Part shown: one piece after another, positions 8,074 through 16,474 of the stretch
How positions within the stretch are numbered: the first letter of the stretch is position 1
How the letters are laid out: every line of letters starts with the position of its first letter
Origin: an uncultured Oscillibacter sp.
Lineage (GTDB): Bacteria; Bacillota; Clostridia; Oscillospirales; Oscillospiraceae
DNA length: 64,000 bases
Assembly (NCBI GenBank): GCA_910588175.1
Contig: CAJUQQ010000005.1
Location: 11,116 to 75,115 of the forward strand
Reading direction: 5' to 3'
Notes under the pieces: model-generated
Database searches by the model: none
What the model was told of the DNA's origin: nothing
Seen by the model: the letters and a program-made list of their open reading frames with translations, nothing else
Program-made: the position numbers and the translations under genes

Positions 8074-9651
8074 GCCGAGCAGCTGCAGCACGCCCTGGGG
8101 AACAGCGTTGGCCTGGGCCAGCATCGCCTGAGCGGACTGGATCAGGATGTTGTTCTTGGTGTAGCTCATCATTTCCTCGGCCACGTCGGTGTCGCGGATG
8201 GTGGACTCGGCGTCCTGGATGTTCTCGGCCATGACGCTCAGGTTCTTCTGCGTGTGCTCCAGGCGGTTCTGGAGAGCGCCCAGATCGCCGCGGATGCCGG
8301 AAACATAGTTGATGGCGGACTTGATCACGCTGATCGCGGAGGCCGCGCCGTCCTGGGTTCCGATGTCGATGCCGTCAATGCCCATGGCGGCGGTGTGCAT
8401 ATCGCCGATGGAGACCTGCATCTGGTTGTAGCTGTCGGAGGTGTCGCCGATCTGGAGCCGCAGGGGGCTGCCGGTCTTGGCGTTTCCGGAGGCAACATCA
8501 TATTTGTTGTTGGCGTAGGTGATGTTCAGGCCGGTCTTCTGGGACAGCTCCTTGGCAATATGCGCATCGCCGGTAGAGGTGGCCTTGATCACATTGATGG
8601 ACTTATCCGTAATTTTCGCAATAGCGTCATCGTCCGCCGCGATCACAAATTTCTGGCCGTTGATGGTGAAGACGCAGTCCTCCAGCTTGCCGTTGCCCTC
8701 GCTCTTGGTGTACAGCTTGATAGCCGAACTCTTGAAGCTGATGGCGGGGTCCTTGGCGGAGGTCTTCACGGAGACTTCCTTGTTGGCCACCGTAGAGATG
8801 GTGTTGTTGGAAGTCTTGGTGATCTGGATGGAGCCCACCTGGGGAGCGTTGAGGCCCGCCACCTTCGCGTCGAACTGGATCGTGCCGTCCGCGGGAGTGG
8901 AGATGGAGAAGTCGTTGGCCAGGTTGCCCTTGGTCTCGTTCTTGATGATGGTGGCAAACTCCGTGGCGGAGACCGCAGAGGTGGTGGTCAGGTTGTACTT
9001 GGTGCCGTTGGCGGTGGTCACATAGGTCTTATCGCTGGAGACGGTCAGCTCCACATTGGCGGACTTTCCGTTGGTCAGGCCGATGGTGATGTTCAGCTTG
9101 TCGCCGGCCTTCAGCTGAGTGGCGTTGGCAGTGAGGGCCAGAGAATACTGACCGGCAACCGCGGCGGCCTCGTCGGTGACCAGGCTGGTCTTGAAGTTGT
9201 TGATGGAGACGCTTCCGCCGTCCTTGGACATGGAGCCGTCCAGCAGGTTGATGCCGTTGAAGTTGGCGGAGTCGGCAATCCGGTTGATTTCGGTCTTGAG
9301 GGCGTCGACCTCTTTCTGGAGGTTCAGGCGGTCCACGGGATCGTCATAGGTGCCGTTGGCGGACTGGGTGGCCAGGTAGTCCATGCGGTTGAGCATGTCC
9401 TGGATTTCCTGCATGGCGCCCTCGGCGGTCTTCACCAGGGAGATGCCGTCCTTGACGTTTTTCTGGGCGGCGTTCAGGCCGGTGATCTGGGCCCGCATCT
9501 TCTCGGAAATGGCAAGGCCCGCGGCGTCGTCACCGGCGCGGTTGATCTTGTAGCCGGAGCTCAGCTTTTCCAGGTTCTTAGACAGAGCGCTGGTGTTGGT
9601 GTTGTAGTTCCGGTAGGCGTTCATCGCCATAATATTGTGCTGAATACGCAT
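8071..9651 (-). CDS. hag: Flagellin
   Basis: A 526-aa flagellin, the filament subunit exported by the flagellar type III system. The conserved D0/D1 N-terminus covers residues 1-140 (MRIQHNIMAMNAYRN, LSSGYKINRAGDDAAGLAI) and the C-terminal D1/D0 region covers about 440-526, ending with AQAMLAQANAVPQGVLQLLG. The centre, about 145-430, is a variable surface-exposed domain rich in Ser, Thr, Lys and Asn and so a likely O-glycosylation surface. It has a sigma-28 promoter and a clear AAAGGAG ribosome site. The operon immediately downstream encodes phosphonate and glycan functions, as is common for flagellin-modification loci. Confidence 0.97.
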   Translation of the reverse strand: MRIQHNIMAMNAYRNYNTNTSALSKNLEKLSSGYKINRAGDDAAGLAISEKMRAQITGLNAAQKNVKDGISLVKTAEGAMQEIQDMLNRMDYLATQSANGTYDDPVDRLNLQKEVDALKTEINRIADSANFNGINLLDGSMSKDGGSVSINNFKTSLVTDEAAAVAGQYSLALTANATQLKAGDKLNITIGLTNGKSANVELTVSSDKTYVTTANGTKYNLTTTSAVSATEFATIIKNETKGNLANDFSISTPADGTIQFDAKVAGLNAPQVGSIQITKTSNNTISTVANKEVSVKTSAKDPAISFKSSAIKLYTKSEGNGKLEDCVFTINGQKFVIAADDDAIAKITDKSINVIKATSTGDAHIAKELSQKTGLNITYANNKYDVASGNAKTGSPLRLQIGDTSDSYNQMQVSIGDMHTAAMGIDGIDIGTQDGAASAISVIKSAINYVSGIRGDLGALQNRLEHTQKNLSVMAENIQDAESTIRDTDVAEEMMSYTKNNILIQSAQAMLAQANAVPQGVLQLLG

Positions 9652-9830
9652 AATGAAATCTCCTTTTCAAATTCAGCGGCCGCTCATCCTTGCGGTCCGC
9701 TCCGTGGGTCGCGCCGCCCGTGCTGGCCCATACCGGCCGGATGTGGGTCAGGCGTTTGGCGCAGGGGAGCCGGTGTCTTCCAGCCGTACGAGCCGGTTGT
9801 CCGGCGGGCCTCACAGCCCTTACACTAGGC
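9652..9830 (-). other. Long flagellin 5' untranslated region
   Basis: About 170 nt separate the sigma-28 promoter from the flagellin start. The stretch is GC-rich with several short inverted repeats (for example around GGCCGGTATGGGCC) and holds no ORF. A leader of this length could carry post-transcriptional control such as CsrA or FliW-type regulation, but I cannot assign a specific site. Confidence 0.5.
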
Positions 9831-9857
9831 ATATCGGCGTGTTTCCGGGAAAATTAA
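9831..9857 (-). promoter_or_regulatory. Sigma-28 (FliA/SigD) promoter of flagellin
   Basis: On the minus strand TTAATTTT (9850-9857) is separated by 11 nt from GCCGATAT (9831-9838). The -10 element and the spacing match the motility sigma factor consensus (TAAAGTTT-N11-GCCGATAA). The 9858-10006 stretch up to spoVT holds no further recognisable element. Confidence 0.85.
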
Positions 9858-10006
9858 GAGGGCCGGGAAAATTTTTTCGGAAAAGGCATTTCGGCAATTT
9901 CCAGACATCACCAGACCCCCGGCGGCATAAGCCGGGGAAAACGGCGGATACTAGCTTTTGCCAGAGCGACATAGAACCCATTACTTTTTCAAAGGAGTTT
10001 TTCGAT

Positions 10007-10549
10007 ATGAAAGCAACAGGAATTGTGCGCCGGATCGACGACCTTGGCCGGGTGGTGATTCCCAAGGAAATCCGCCGCACCATGCGCATCCGGGAGGGGG
10101 ACCCCCTGGAGATTTACACCAGCCGGGACGGCGAGGTGATTTTCAAGAAGTACTCCCTGCTGGGCGGCGTGGAGGACTTCGCCGGACAGCTCTGCGAGAC
10201 CATGAGCCGGTCCACCGGAAGCATCTGCGCCGTGACGGACCGGGACACGGTGATTTCCGTGGCGGGCGGCGGCAAGCGGGAGCTGCTGGGCAAGCGGGTC
10301 ACCTCCGAGCTGGAGCAGATCATGGAAAGCCGCCGCATCTACCAGTACGACGGCGAGGGAAGCCCCATTCCCGTCTGCGACGGCACGGACAAGCTGGTGA
10401 CCAACGTGGCGGCCCCCATCCTCTCCGAGGGGGACCTGCTGGGCATGGTGCTGTTTGTGGGGTCCACCCCCGGCGCCACCACCGGCGACACCGAGTACAA
10501 GCTGGCCCAGACCATCGCCGCCTTCCTGGGGCGGCATATGGAGGCCTGA
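10007..10549 (+). CDS. spoVT: Stage V sporulation protein T
   Basis: A 180-aa transition-state regulator of the AbrB family that acts in the forespore as a DNA-binding modulator of sigma-G genes. Residues 1-50 form the swapped-hairpin AbrB domain (MKATGIVRRIDDLGRVVIPK, then EIRRTMRI) and residues 56-180 form the GAF-like C-terminal domain typical of SpoVT and absent from AbrB. The length agrees with the family (about 178 aa). The ATG at 10007 follows AAAGGAG at 9991-9997; the frame extends upstream but lacks another ribosome site. It is divergent from flagellin. No convincing promoter can be assigned. Confidence 0.95.
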   Translation: MKATGIVRRIDDLGRVVIPKEIRRTMRIREGDPLEIYTSRDGEVIFKKYSLLGGVEDFAGQLCETMSRSTGSICAVTDRDTVISVAGGGKRELLGKRVTSELEQIMESRRIYQYDGEGSPIPVCDGTDKLVTNVAAPILSEGDLLGMVLFVGSTPGATTGDTEYKLAQTIAAFLGRHMEA

Positions 10550-10566
10550 CGCGCCCCGCGCGCATG

Positions 10567-10593
10567 GGAAACGGTCCGGAAGGGCCGTTTTCC
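10567..10593 (+). terminator. Candidate terminator after spoVT
   Basis: An imperfect stem GGAAACGG / CCGTTTTCC lies just after the spoVT stop. The trailing U-tract is short, so this is a weak call. Confidence 0.35.
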
Positions 10594-10697
10594 GCCCCCT
10601 GGGCGGACAGCGGACCTTCCGCCTCCAGGCAAGAGACATCCTACAACGTTGACAGAAATCATATGTCTCAGGGCCTTGGATTTTGTCACATCCTCCA

Positions 10698-10727
10698 TTG
10701 ACAGCGGCCCCGTTCCGGGTGTACGCT
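10698..10727 (+). promoter_or_regulatory. Candidate promoter of the T-box/asnB transcript
   Basis: TTGACA (10698-10703), 18 nt, TACGCT (10722-10727). The -35 is perfect and the -10 is weak. Placement is just ahead of the T-box leader. Confidence 0.5.
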
Positions 10728-10734
10728 TTTATGC

Positions 10735-11041
10735 AACAAAGGAATACGGCAAACGGCGTTGATGGAGAAAAGTACCGGCGGGCGTTCCGCTCCAGTGAGC
10801 GGGGGACAGTGCAAACCCCGCGCAAAGAGCCTCCGGGAAGAACACTCCGTAGCTCCAAGCTGAACCTGGGCGGAACACTCTCCCTCCCCCGGCAGTAGGC
10901 GCGGCGAGTTGTGATCGTTACCTCACACGGGCTTGTTGGAGCCTTGAAGGTGACCGCCCCCGGTGAGACGGGGAGGTAAATCAGGTGGCACCGCGGATAG
11001 CAGCTATTCGTCCTGAATGTTCAGGAGATAGCTGCGTTTTT
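10735..11041 (+). ncRNA. T-box riboswitch leader, predicted tRNA-Asn responsive
   Basis: The universal antiterminator T-box sequence AGGTGGCACCGCGG is at 10983-10996. The alternative terminator stem GCAGCTAT (11000-11007) / ATAGCTGC (11028-11035) with an inner TCCTGAA/TTCAGGA helix ends in a U-run. Stem I contains an AGTA loop-E element (about 10774) opposite GGAACAC near 10871-10877, in which AAC (10874-10876) is the candidate specifier codon for asparagine. Uncharged tRNA-Asn would stabilise the antiterminator and switch on the downstream asparagine synthetase. The leader fills most of the 10550-11085 gap. Confidence 0.9.
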
Positions 11042-11085
11042 ATTTTCCCAGACGGGAAAGCCATATCAATTCGGAGGTGCTTGTT

Positions 11086-12672
11086 ATGTGTTCGATTATG
11101 GGTTTTGAGAAAAAGGACGTCACGCGGGAGGAGCTTCAGCCCTTCTTTGCGCGCACGAAATCCCGGGGGCCGGATATGTCCCGCGTTGTGGAAACCCCAA
11201 CAGGGTGGCTCTGCTTCCACCGGCTGGCCATCATGGGCCTGACCCCGGAGGGGATGCAGCCCTTCCGGCTGGGCGGGGACTATCTGGTGTGCAACGGGGA
11301 AATCTACGGCTTCCGGCCTTTGAAGCGGCAGCTTCAGGAGCGGGGCTACTCGTTTCAAAGCGGCAGCGACTGCGAGATTCTGCTGCCCCTCTACCGGGAG
11401 TACGGCCTGGAGATGTTCGCCCGGCTGGACGCGGAATTCGCCCTGGTCCTCTACGACGGGAGGACGGATTCCCTCATCGCCGCCCGGGACCCCATCGGCA
11501 TCCGTCCCCTATTCTACGGATACGACCGCTCCGGCGGCATCGTCTTCGCCAGCGAGGCCAAGAACCTGGTGGGGCTGTGCCGGGAAATCCGCCCCTTCCC
11601 GCCGGGGCACTACTACGCCGGGGGAACCTTCGTCCGCTACGCCGATTTTACCACGGTAAGCGAATACTGCCGGGACGACCGGGAGACTGCCTGCAAGCAT
11701 ATTCGCGACAAGCTCATCGCCGGGGTCGACAAGCGGCTGGACGCCGACGCGCCCCTGGGCTTCCTCCTCTCCGGCGGGCTGGACTCCAGCCTCGTCTGCG
11801 CCATTTCCTCCATCGTCCTGGGGAAAAAGATCCGGACCTTCGCCATCGGCATGGACAAGGACGCCATCGACCTCAAATACGCCCGGGAGGCGGCGGATTA
11901 CATCGGGGCCGACCACACCGAGGTCTATATGACCCGGGAGGAGGTCCTGGCGACCCTGGATGAGCTGATTGCCCTGCTGGGCACCTGGGACATCACCACC
12001 ATCCGGGCCAGCATGGGGATGTACCTTTGCTGCAAGGCCATCCACGAGCGGACGGACATCCGGGTGCTGCTGACCGGGGAGATTTCCGACGAGCTCTTCG
12101 GCTATAAGTACACGGACTTCGCCCCCAGCGGCGAGGAGTTCCAGAAAGAGGCAAAAAAGCGGGTGGATGAGCTTTACATGTACGACGTGCTCCGGGCGGA
12201 CCGCTGCATCTCCGTCAACTCCCTGGAGGCCCGGGTGCCCTTCGGCGACCTGGATTTCGTGAAATACGTCATGTCCCTGGACCCCGAGATGAAGCGGAAC
12301 ACCTACGGCATGGGGAAGTACCTGCTCCGCCACGCCTTTGAGAAGGACCGCCTCCTGCCGGAGGGCATCCTCTGGCGGCAGAAGGCCGCCTTCTCCGACG
12401 CCGTGGGCCACTCCATGGTGGACGACCTGAAAGCCTACGCCCAGGAGAAATACACGGACGGAGAATTCGAGGCCCTGCGGCACAAGTACGATTACCACTG
12501 CCCGCCCTTCACCAAGGAGAGCCTGCTGTACCGGGAGATCTTCGAGAAGCACTACCCGGGACAGGCGGCGATGATCCGGGATTTCTGGATGCCCAACAAG
12601 TCCTGGGCGGGATGCGACGTGGACGATCCTTCCGCCCGGGCCCTGAGCAACTACGGCGCCAGCGGACAATGA
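11086..12672 (+). CDS. asnB: Asparagine synthetase (glutamine-hydrolysing)
   Basis: A 528-aa enzyme making asparagine from aspartate, ATP and glutamine. The start at 11086 was chosen because it places the essential N-terminal nucleophile at Cys2 (MCSIMGF) and has GGAGGT at 11073-11078; an upstream in-frame start would bury the cysteine. The glutaminase domain (residues 1 to about 190) shows RLAIMG at 46-51, NGEIY at 70-74 and SGSD at 92-95. The synthetase domain carries the PP-loop SGGLDSS at 229-235. It is shorter than the E. coli enzyme (554 aa). The T-box leader indicates control by tRNA-Asn charging. Confidence 0.96.
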   Translation: MCSIMGFEKKDVTREELQPFFARTKSRGPDMSRVVETPTGWLCFHRLAIMGLTPEGMQPFRLGGDYLVCNGEIYGFRPLKRQLQERGYSFQSGSDCEILLPLYREYGLEMFARLDAEFALVLYDGRTDSLIAARDPIGIRPLFYGYDRSGGIVFASEAKNLVGLCREIRPFPPGHYYAGGTFVRYADFTTVSEYCRDDRETACKHIRDKLIAGVDKRLDADAPLGFLLSGGLDSSLVCAISSIVLGKKIRTFAIGMDKDAIDLKYAREAADYIGADHTEVYMTREEVLATLDELIALLGTWDITTIRASMGMYLCCKAIHERTDIRVLLTGEISDELFGYKYTDFAPSGEEFQKEAKKRVDELYMYDVLRADRCISVNSLEARVPFGDLDFVKYVMSLDPEMKRNTYGMGKYLLRHAFEKDRLLPEGILWRQKAAFSDAVGHSMVDDLKAYAQEKYTDGEFEALRHKYDYHCPPFTKESLLYREIFEKHYPGQAAMIRDFWMPNKSWAGCDVDDPSARALSNYGASGQ

Positions 12673-12728
12673 ACGGCCCTTTCAAGGGAGAGCCCCTTTC
12701 CGGGGCCGAACTTTAGAAGTATTACCAA

Positions 12729-12761
12729 TTGCCTTTGCACCGTTTTATGTTACCATATAGT
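12729..12761 (+). promoter_or_regulatory. Candidate promoter of glnN
   Basis: Two overlapping readings exist: TTGCCT-N16-TACCAT (12729-12756) and TTTGCA-N16-TATAGT (12734-12761). They lie in a locally AT-rich patch ahead of the glutamine synthetase ribosome site GAGGAGG. Confidence 0.45.
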
Positions 12762-12784
12762 CAGAAATTGAGGAGGAATGCCAT

Positions 12785-14872
12785 ATGAGTGCCACCTTAC
12801 ATCTTCCCGAGCTCTTCGGCAGCCGGGTCTTCAACGAGGAGACCATGAAGGACCGCCTCTCCCCCGCGTCCTACAGCGCGTGGAAACAGTGCGTCACCGA
12901 GGGCACGGCCCTGGATATCTCCACCGCCAACGAAATCGCCGAGGCCATGAAGCGGTGGGCCGTGGAACGGGGGGCCACCCATTTCACCCACTGGTTCCAG
13001 CCCATGACCGGCGTCACCGCCGAAAAGCACGACAGCTTCATCAGCCCCACCGGCGGCGGCCGCATTCTGATGGAGTTCTCCGGCAAGGAGCTGGTCCGGG
13101 GCGAGCCGGACGCGTCCTCCTTCCCCTCCGGCGGCCTCCGCGCCACCTTTGAGGCCCGGGGCTACACCGCCTGGGACCCCACCTCCTTCGCCTTTTTAAA
13201 GGAGGGCTCCCTCTGCGTCCCCACCATCTTCTGCTCCTATTCCGGCCAAGCTCTGGACAAGAAAATGCCCCTCCTCCGGTCCATTGAGGAGGTCAGCCGC
13301 CAGGCCATCCGCATCCTCCGCCTCTTCGGCGACACCGAGAGCCGGAAGGTCATCGCCCAGGTGGGCCCCGAGCAGGAGTATTTCCTCATCGACAAGCAGC
13401 TCTACAACCGGCGCAAGGACCTGCGCATGACGGGCCGGACCTTATTCGGCGCCAAGCCCCCCCGGGGCCAGGAGCTGGACGACCACTACTTCGGCGCTAT
13501 CAAGCCCCGGGTGGCCGCCTACATGAAGGACCTGGACGAGACCCTGTGGGCCCTGGGCATCCCCTCCAAGACCAAGCACAACGAGGTGGCCCCCTCCCAG
13601 CACGAGATGGCCCCCATCTATACCGACGCCAACACCGCCTGCGACCAGAACCAGCTGGTGATGGAGGTGATGAAAAAGGTGGCGGACCGCCACGGCCTGG
13701 TGTGCCTCCTCCATGAAAAGCCCTTCGCCGGGGTGAACGGCTCCGGCAAGCACGACAACTGGTCCCTCTCCACCGACACGGGGAAGAACCTCTTCAAGCC
13801 CGGCTCCACCCCCAGCCAGAACGCCCGCTTCCTCCTCTTCCTGGCGGCCTTCGTCAAGGGCGTGGACGAGTACCAGGACTTCCTCCGCACCACCGTGGCC
13901 ACCGCCGGAAACGACCACCGCCTGGGGGCCCAGGAGGCTCCCCCCGCCGTCCTCTCCATCTTCCTGGGGGACGAGCTGAACGCCGTGGTGGAGTCCATCA
14001 TCCAGGGCACCGAGTACACCGACGCCAGCAAGAAAACCCTGGAGATCGGCGTGGACGTGCTCCCCGCCATCCGCCAGGACACCACGGACCGGAACCGGAC
14101 CTCCCCCATGGCCTTCACCGGCAACAAGTTCGAGTTCCGCATGCTGGGCTCCTCCCAGTCCATCTCCGGGCCCAACATCGCCCTGAACACCATCATGGCC
14201 GAGGAGCTCAAACAGTTCGCCGACGAGCTGGAGTCCTCCGCCGACTTCCAGGCCGACCTCCAGAAGCTGATCCGCCGGACCTTCACCCAGCACCAGCGGA
14301 TCATCTTCAACGGAAACGGCTACGACGGCAACTGGATTGCCGAGGCGGAACGCCGGGGGCTGGCCAACCTCAAATCCACCGCCGACGCCCTGCCCGCCTA
14401 TGTCCAGCAGAAGAACATCGACCTCTTTGTCAAGCACGGCATCTACACGGAGGAGGAGGTCCGGGCCCGGTATGAGATCCACGTGGAGAACTACCGCACC
14501 GTCCTCACCATCGAGGCCAGCACCATGATCGACATGATCCGCCACGAGATTCTCCCTGCGGTCTCCAAGTACGCCGCCGACCTCTGCGCCCGGGCGGAGC
14601 GCAAGAAGAGCCTGGGTATTCCCTGCGCCTACGAGATCAATACGGCCCTGGGGATTGCCGAGATCACCGACAATCTGATGGAGGATTGCCGCGTCCTGGC
14701 CTCGGACCTGGAGGACATGCCCGCCGGGCCGGAGGAGGCCATGCGCTACTGCCACGACACCCTGATTTCCGATATGGGCGTGGCCCGCGCCTCTGTCGAC
14801 GCCCTGGAAGTCCTCACCGCTTCCGAGTATTGGCCCATGCCGGTATACTCGGAGCTGCTGTTCTCCGTGTAA
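12785..14872 (+). CDS. glnN: Glutamine synthetase type III
   Basis: A 695-aa type III glutamine synthetase that forms glutamine from glutamate, ammonia and ATP. The family's large size and N-terminal signature (ELFGSRVFNEETMKDRLS) are present, as are GPEQEYFLID (metal-binding glutamates), KHNEVAPSQHEMAP, and GVNGSGKHDNWSLST, which carries the substrate-binding loop. Type III enzymes form dodecamers and replace or supplement GlnA in many gut anaerobes. It starts with ATG after GAGGAGGAATGCC. It lies directly downstream of asnB with its own promoter region, so amide nitrogen production is grouped here. Confidence 0.97.
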   Translation: MSATLHLPELFGSRVFNEETMKDRLSPASYSAWKQCVTEGTALDISTANEIAEAMKRWAVERGATHFTHWFQPMTGVTAEKHDSFISPTGGGRILMEFSGKELVRGEPDASSFPSGGLRATFEARGYTAWDPTSFAFLKEGSLCVPTIFCSYSGQALDKKMPLLRSIEEVSRQAIRILRLFGDTESRKVIAQVGPEQEYFLIDKQLYNRRKDLRMTGRTLFGAKPPRGQELDDHYFGAIKPRVAAYMKDLDETLWALGIPSKTKHNEVAPSQHEMAPIYTDANTACDQNQLVMEVMKKVADRHGLVCLLHEKPFAGVNGSGKHDNWSLSTDTGKNLFKPGSTPSQNARFLLFLAAFVKGVDEYQDFLRTTVATAGNDHRLGAQEAPPAVLSIFLGDELNAVVESIIQGTEYTDASKKTLEIGVDVLPAIRQDTTDRNRTSPMAFTGNKFEFRMLGSSQSISGPNIALNTIMAEELKQFADELESSADFQADLQKLIRRTFTQHQRIIFNGNGYDGNWIAEAERRGLANLKSTADALPAYVQQKNIDLFVKHGIYTEEEVRARYEIHVENYRTVLTIEASTMIDMIRHEILPAVSKYAADLCARAERKKSLGIPCAYEINTALGIAEITDNLMEDCRVLASDLEDMPAGPEEAMRYCHDTLISDMGVARASVDALEVLTASEYWPMPVYSELLFSV

Positions 14873-14904
14873 CGCCGTCTGCAAAAACCTCTTCCCCGCC
14901 TCCA

Positions 14905-14941
14905 AGCGGCGGCAAGGCCATGGCCTTGCCGCCGCTTTTTT
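14905..14941 (+). terminator. Terminator of glnN
   Basis: A near-perfect palindrome (AGCGGCGGCAAGGCC mirrored around CATG) is followed by six T residues. Confidence 0.9.
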
Positions 14942-14951
14942 GCGGGTCACC

Positions 14952-14979
14952 TTAATTTTGGGAGGGGCCGTGCCGATAA
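14952..14979 (+). promoter_or_regulatory. Sigma-28 promoter of the 15084 gene
   Basis: TTAATTTT (14952-14959) and GCCGATAA (14972-14979) are 12 nt apart. The -35 octamer is identical to that of the flagellin promoter and the -10 is the perfect motility consensus. It lies right after the glnN terminator and about 105 nt before the start codon. Confidence 0.8.
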
Positions 14980-15083
14980 CATAAGTAAACAAAAAAATTT
15001 GGCAAGAGGGGAACCCTGGAGCAGAGAGCGCCTTTTTGTTTTGAAACCCTCTGTATTTTGTGATCACAAGGAGGACCGTAATT

Positions 15084-16232
15084 ATGTCCATGCCAACCAT
15101 TCTGCCCTCGGGCCAGCTCCACCCGGACGCCCTCAAGGGTCCCTTTGTCAAACATATCAGCAGCAGCACCTCCGCTCCCGCAGGCGGACCCGGCGTGAAG
15201 GTATCCGGCGGCGCCATGGCGGACCGCTGGAAAGCGGAGGAGAAACGCGTCAATGCATATTGGCGGGAGCACCGGGACGAGGCCATCGACCTGACGCCCC
15301 AGCTGAGCGGCAAGCGGGTGGATTCCTACGACGGCAAAACCGTTGTGGAAAACCAGGGCATGGGGCTTATTGTCGAGACCATTCAGCCCGGCGTCTTCAC
15401 CGCCGAGGACGCGAATAAATCCGCGGCCTCCGGCGGGGCTACCCATGGGTTCTTCTACCGCAAGACGGATTTCCTGTTCAGCGCCGCCCAGGAGTACACC
15501 GCCCTTGGCGAAAACGAGGTGTTCCGCCACCGCAATATCGACGATGTGAATTTTGTCCGGGACACGCTGGACTTTTTTACCAACGGAAATTACACCCAGG
15601 CGGACGTCAACCGCATGCAGGATCAGATGACGGCGGTGGTTCGGGAGCTGGCCCAGCAGATGAAGGACGGCGGAGCGCCGGATTTGAGCAAGGTAACGGC
15701 CACCCTGACCGTGGGCGGCGGGGAGGTTTCCATTTCCCAGCTCTTGGAGATGCAGAAAACGGGGCGGGAGCTGTCGGAGTCCTTCAGCGGGATAACCTCC
15801 GGCTCCTTGACCGGCCATAATATTGAGGGGTTCGCGAAAATGGGAATTGCAAAATCCCTGGGCAGCTATTATGGCCGCGATCAGGGAGCGGTTGGGCAGA
15901 TGTTCTCCCAAGGCATCGACCGGCTGTATGAAAAGGGCATGGCACAGCTTGAAAAGGCGGACGCCTGGGCGAAGAGCGTATCCTACGCCGCCGGAACCTC
16001 TGGCAATCGGGACGCGGTGAACACCGAACGGAACATCGCCGGTTTGTTTTCCAAGCTGAACACGGAAAGCAAAAGCGGCCTTATCCAGAGCTTTTCCTCC
16101 ACGCTGGCCCAGGCAAGGGCGCTGGTTCAGCAGTATTGCAGTCAGTACAATCTGTCAACCTCCCATGTGGGCCTGGCCGGAGCCACGGCGGGGATTGAAT
16201 CGTTCTTCCAGGCGTGGACGAATCAGCTGTAA
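15084..16232 (+). CDS. Unknown protein of the predicted motility regulon
   Basis: A 382-aa protein that I do not recognise. It starts at ATG 15084 after AAGGAGGA (15068-15075); an in-frame ATG 24 nt upstream has no ribosome site. It has no signal peptide and no membrane segment. The N-terminal 50 residues are Ser/Pro/Gly-rich and probably disordered. The rest looks soluble and partly helical, with a C-terminal third rich in Ala, Gln and Ser that could form amphipathic helices. Because its only visible promoter is of the sigma-28 type, it is probably made with late flagellar proteins. It could be a flagellar-exported or motility-associated factor, but no motif proves this. Confidence 0.7.
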   Translation: MSMPTILPSGQLHPDALKGPFVKHISSSTSAPAGGPGVKVSGGAMADRWKAEEKRVNAYWREHRDEAIDLTPQLSGKRVDSYDGKTVVENQGMGLIVETIQPGVFTAEDANKSAASGGATHGFFYRKTDFLFSAAQEYTALGENEVFRHRNIDDVNFVRDTLDFFTNGNYTQADVNRMQDQMTAVVRELAQQMKDGGAPDLSKVTATLTVGGGEVSISQLLEMQKTGRELSESFSGITSGSLTGHNIEGFAKMGIAKSLGSYYGRDQGAVGQMFSQGIDRLYEKGMAQLEKADAWAKSVSYAAGTSGNRDAVNTERNIAGLFSKLNTESKSGLIQSFSSTLAQARALVQQYCSQYNLSTSHVGLAGATAGIESFFQAWTNQL

Positions 16233-16279
16233 ATTCCTCCGGACAGACGAACGTCTTCTTCCTTGGCGGCGAAACGAAA

Positions 16280-16310
16280 GGGACCCGGAGCGGATATGCT
16301 CCGGGTCCCT
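16280..16310. terminator. Left copy of duplicated terminator-like hairpin
   Basis: Stem GGGACCCGGAGC / GCTCCGGGTCCC with loop GGATAT, immediately left of the 162-bp element. The same 31 nt recur exactly at 16475-16505. Confidence 0.8.
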
Positions 16311-16472
16311 CAGGCTGTCGAAAATGTCTTTTCGCCAGCCTGAGCAAGTTTTTTGGACCTTTAAAAAGTTCCAAAAAACTTCTGATTGAAAACGAGAGAA
16401 ACCCCTGATGGGTTTCTCTCGTAGCTCTTTTCCTTTCCGTTCCCTTGCGGACAGCACTTTTTCGACAAGCTG
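16311..16472 (+). mobile_element. 162-bp MITE-like element, copy 1
   Basis: This non-coding segment is identical, in reverse complement, to 25926-26087. Its ends are imperfect inverted repeats (CAGGCTGTCGAAAATGT and CAGCTTGTCGAAAAAGT). Inside are three hairpins: 16311-16342, the AAGTTTTTTGGA stem around 16347-16383, and the ACGAGAGAAACCC stem around 16391-16422. It is flanked on both sides by an identical 31-nt hairpin, as if insertion had duplicated the terminator. No ORF is present, so any movement would require a transposase in trans. Confidence 0.75.
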
Positions 16473-16474
16473 CC

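Noticed and set aside
9653..10006. Upstream extension of the spoVT frame
   Set aside because: The extra 118 codons cross the flagellin promoter, have no family similarity and end at a proper ribosome site and ATG for spoVT.
16311..16472. TGTCGAA in the element ends read as Spo0A boxes
   Set aside because: The heptamer matches the 0A-box, but it occurs as part of the terminal inverted repeats downstream of genes, not in a promoter. I treat it as coincidence.
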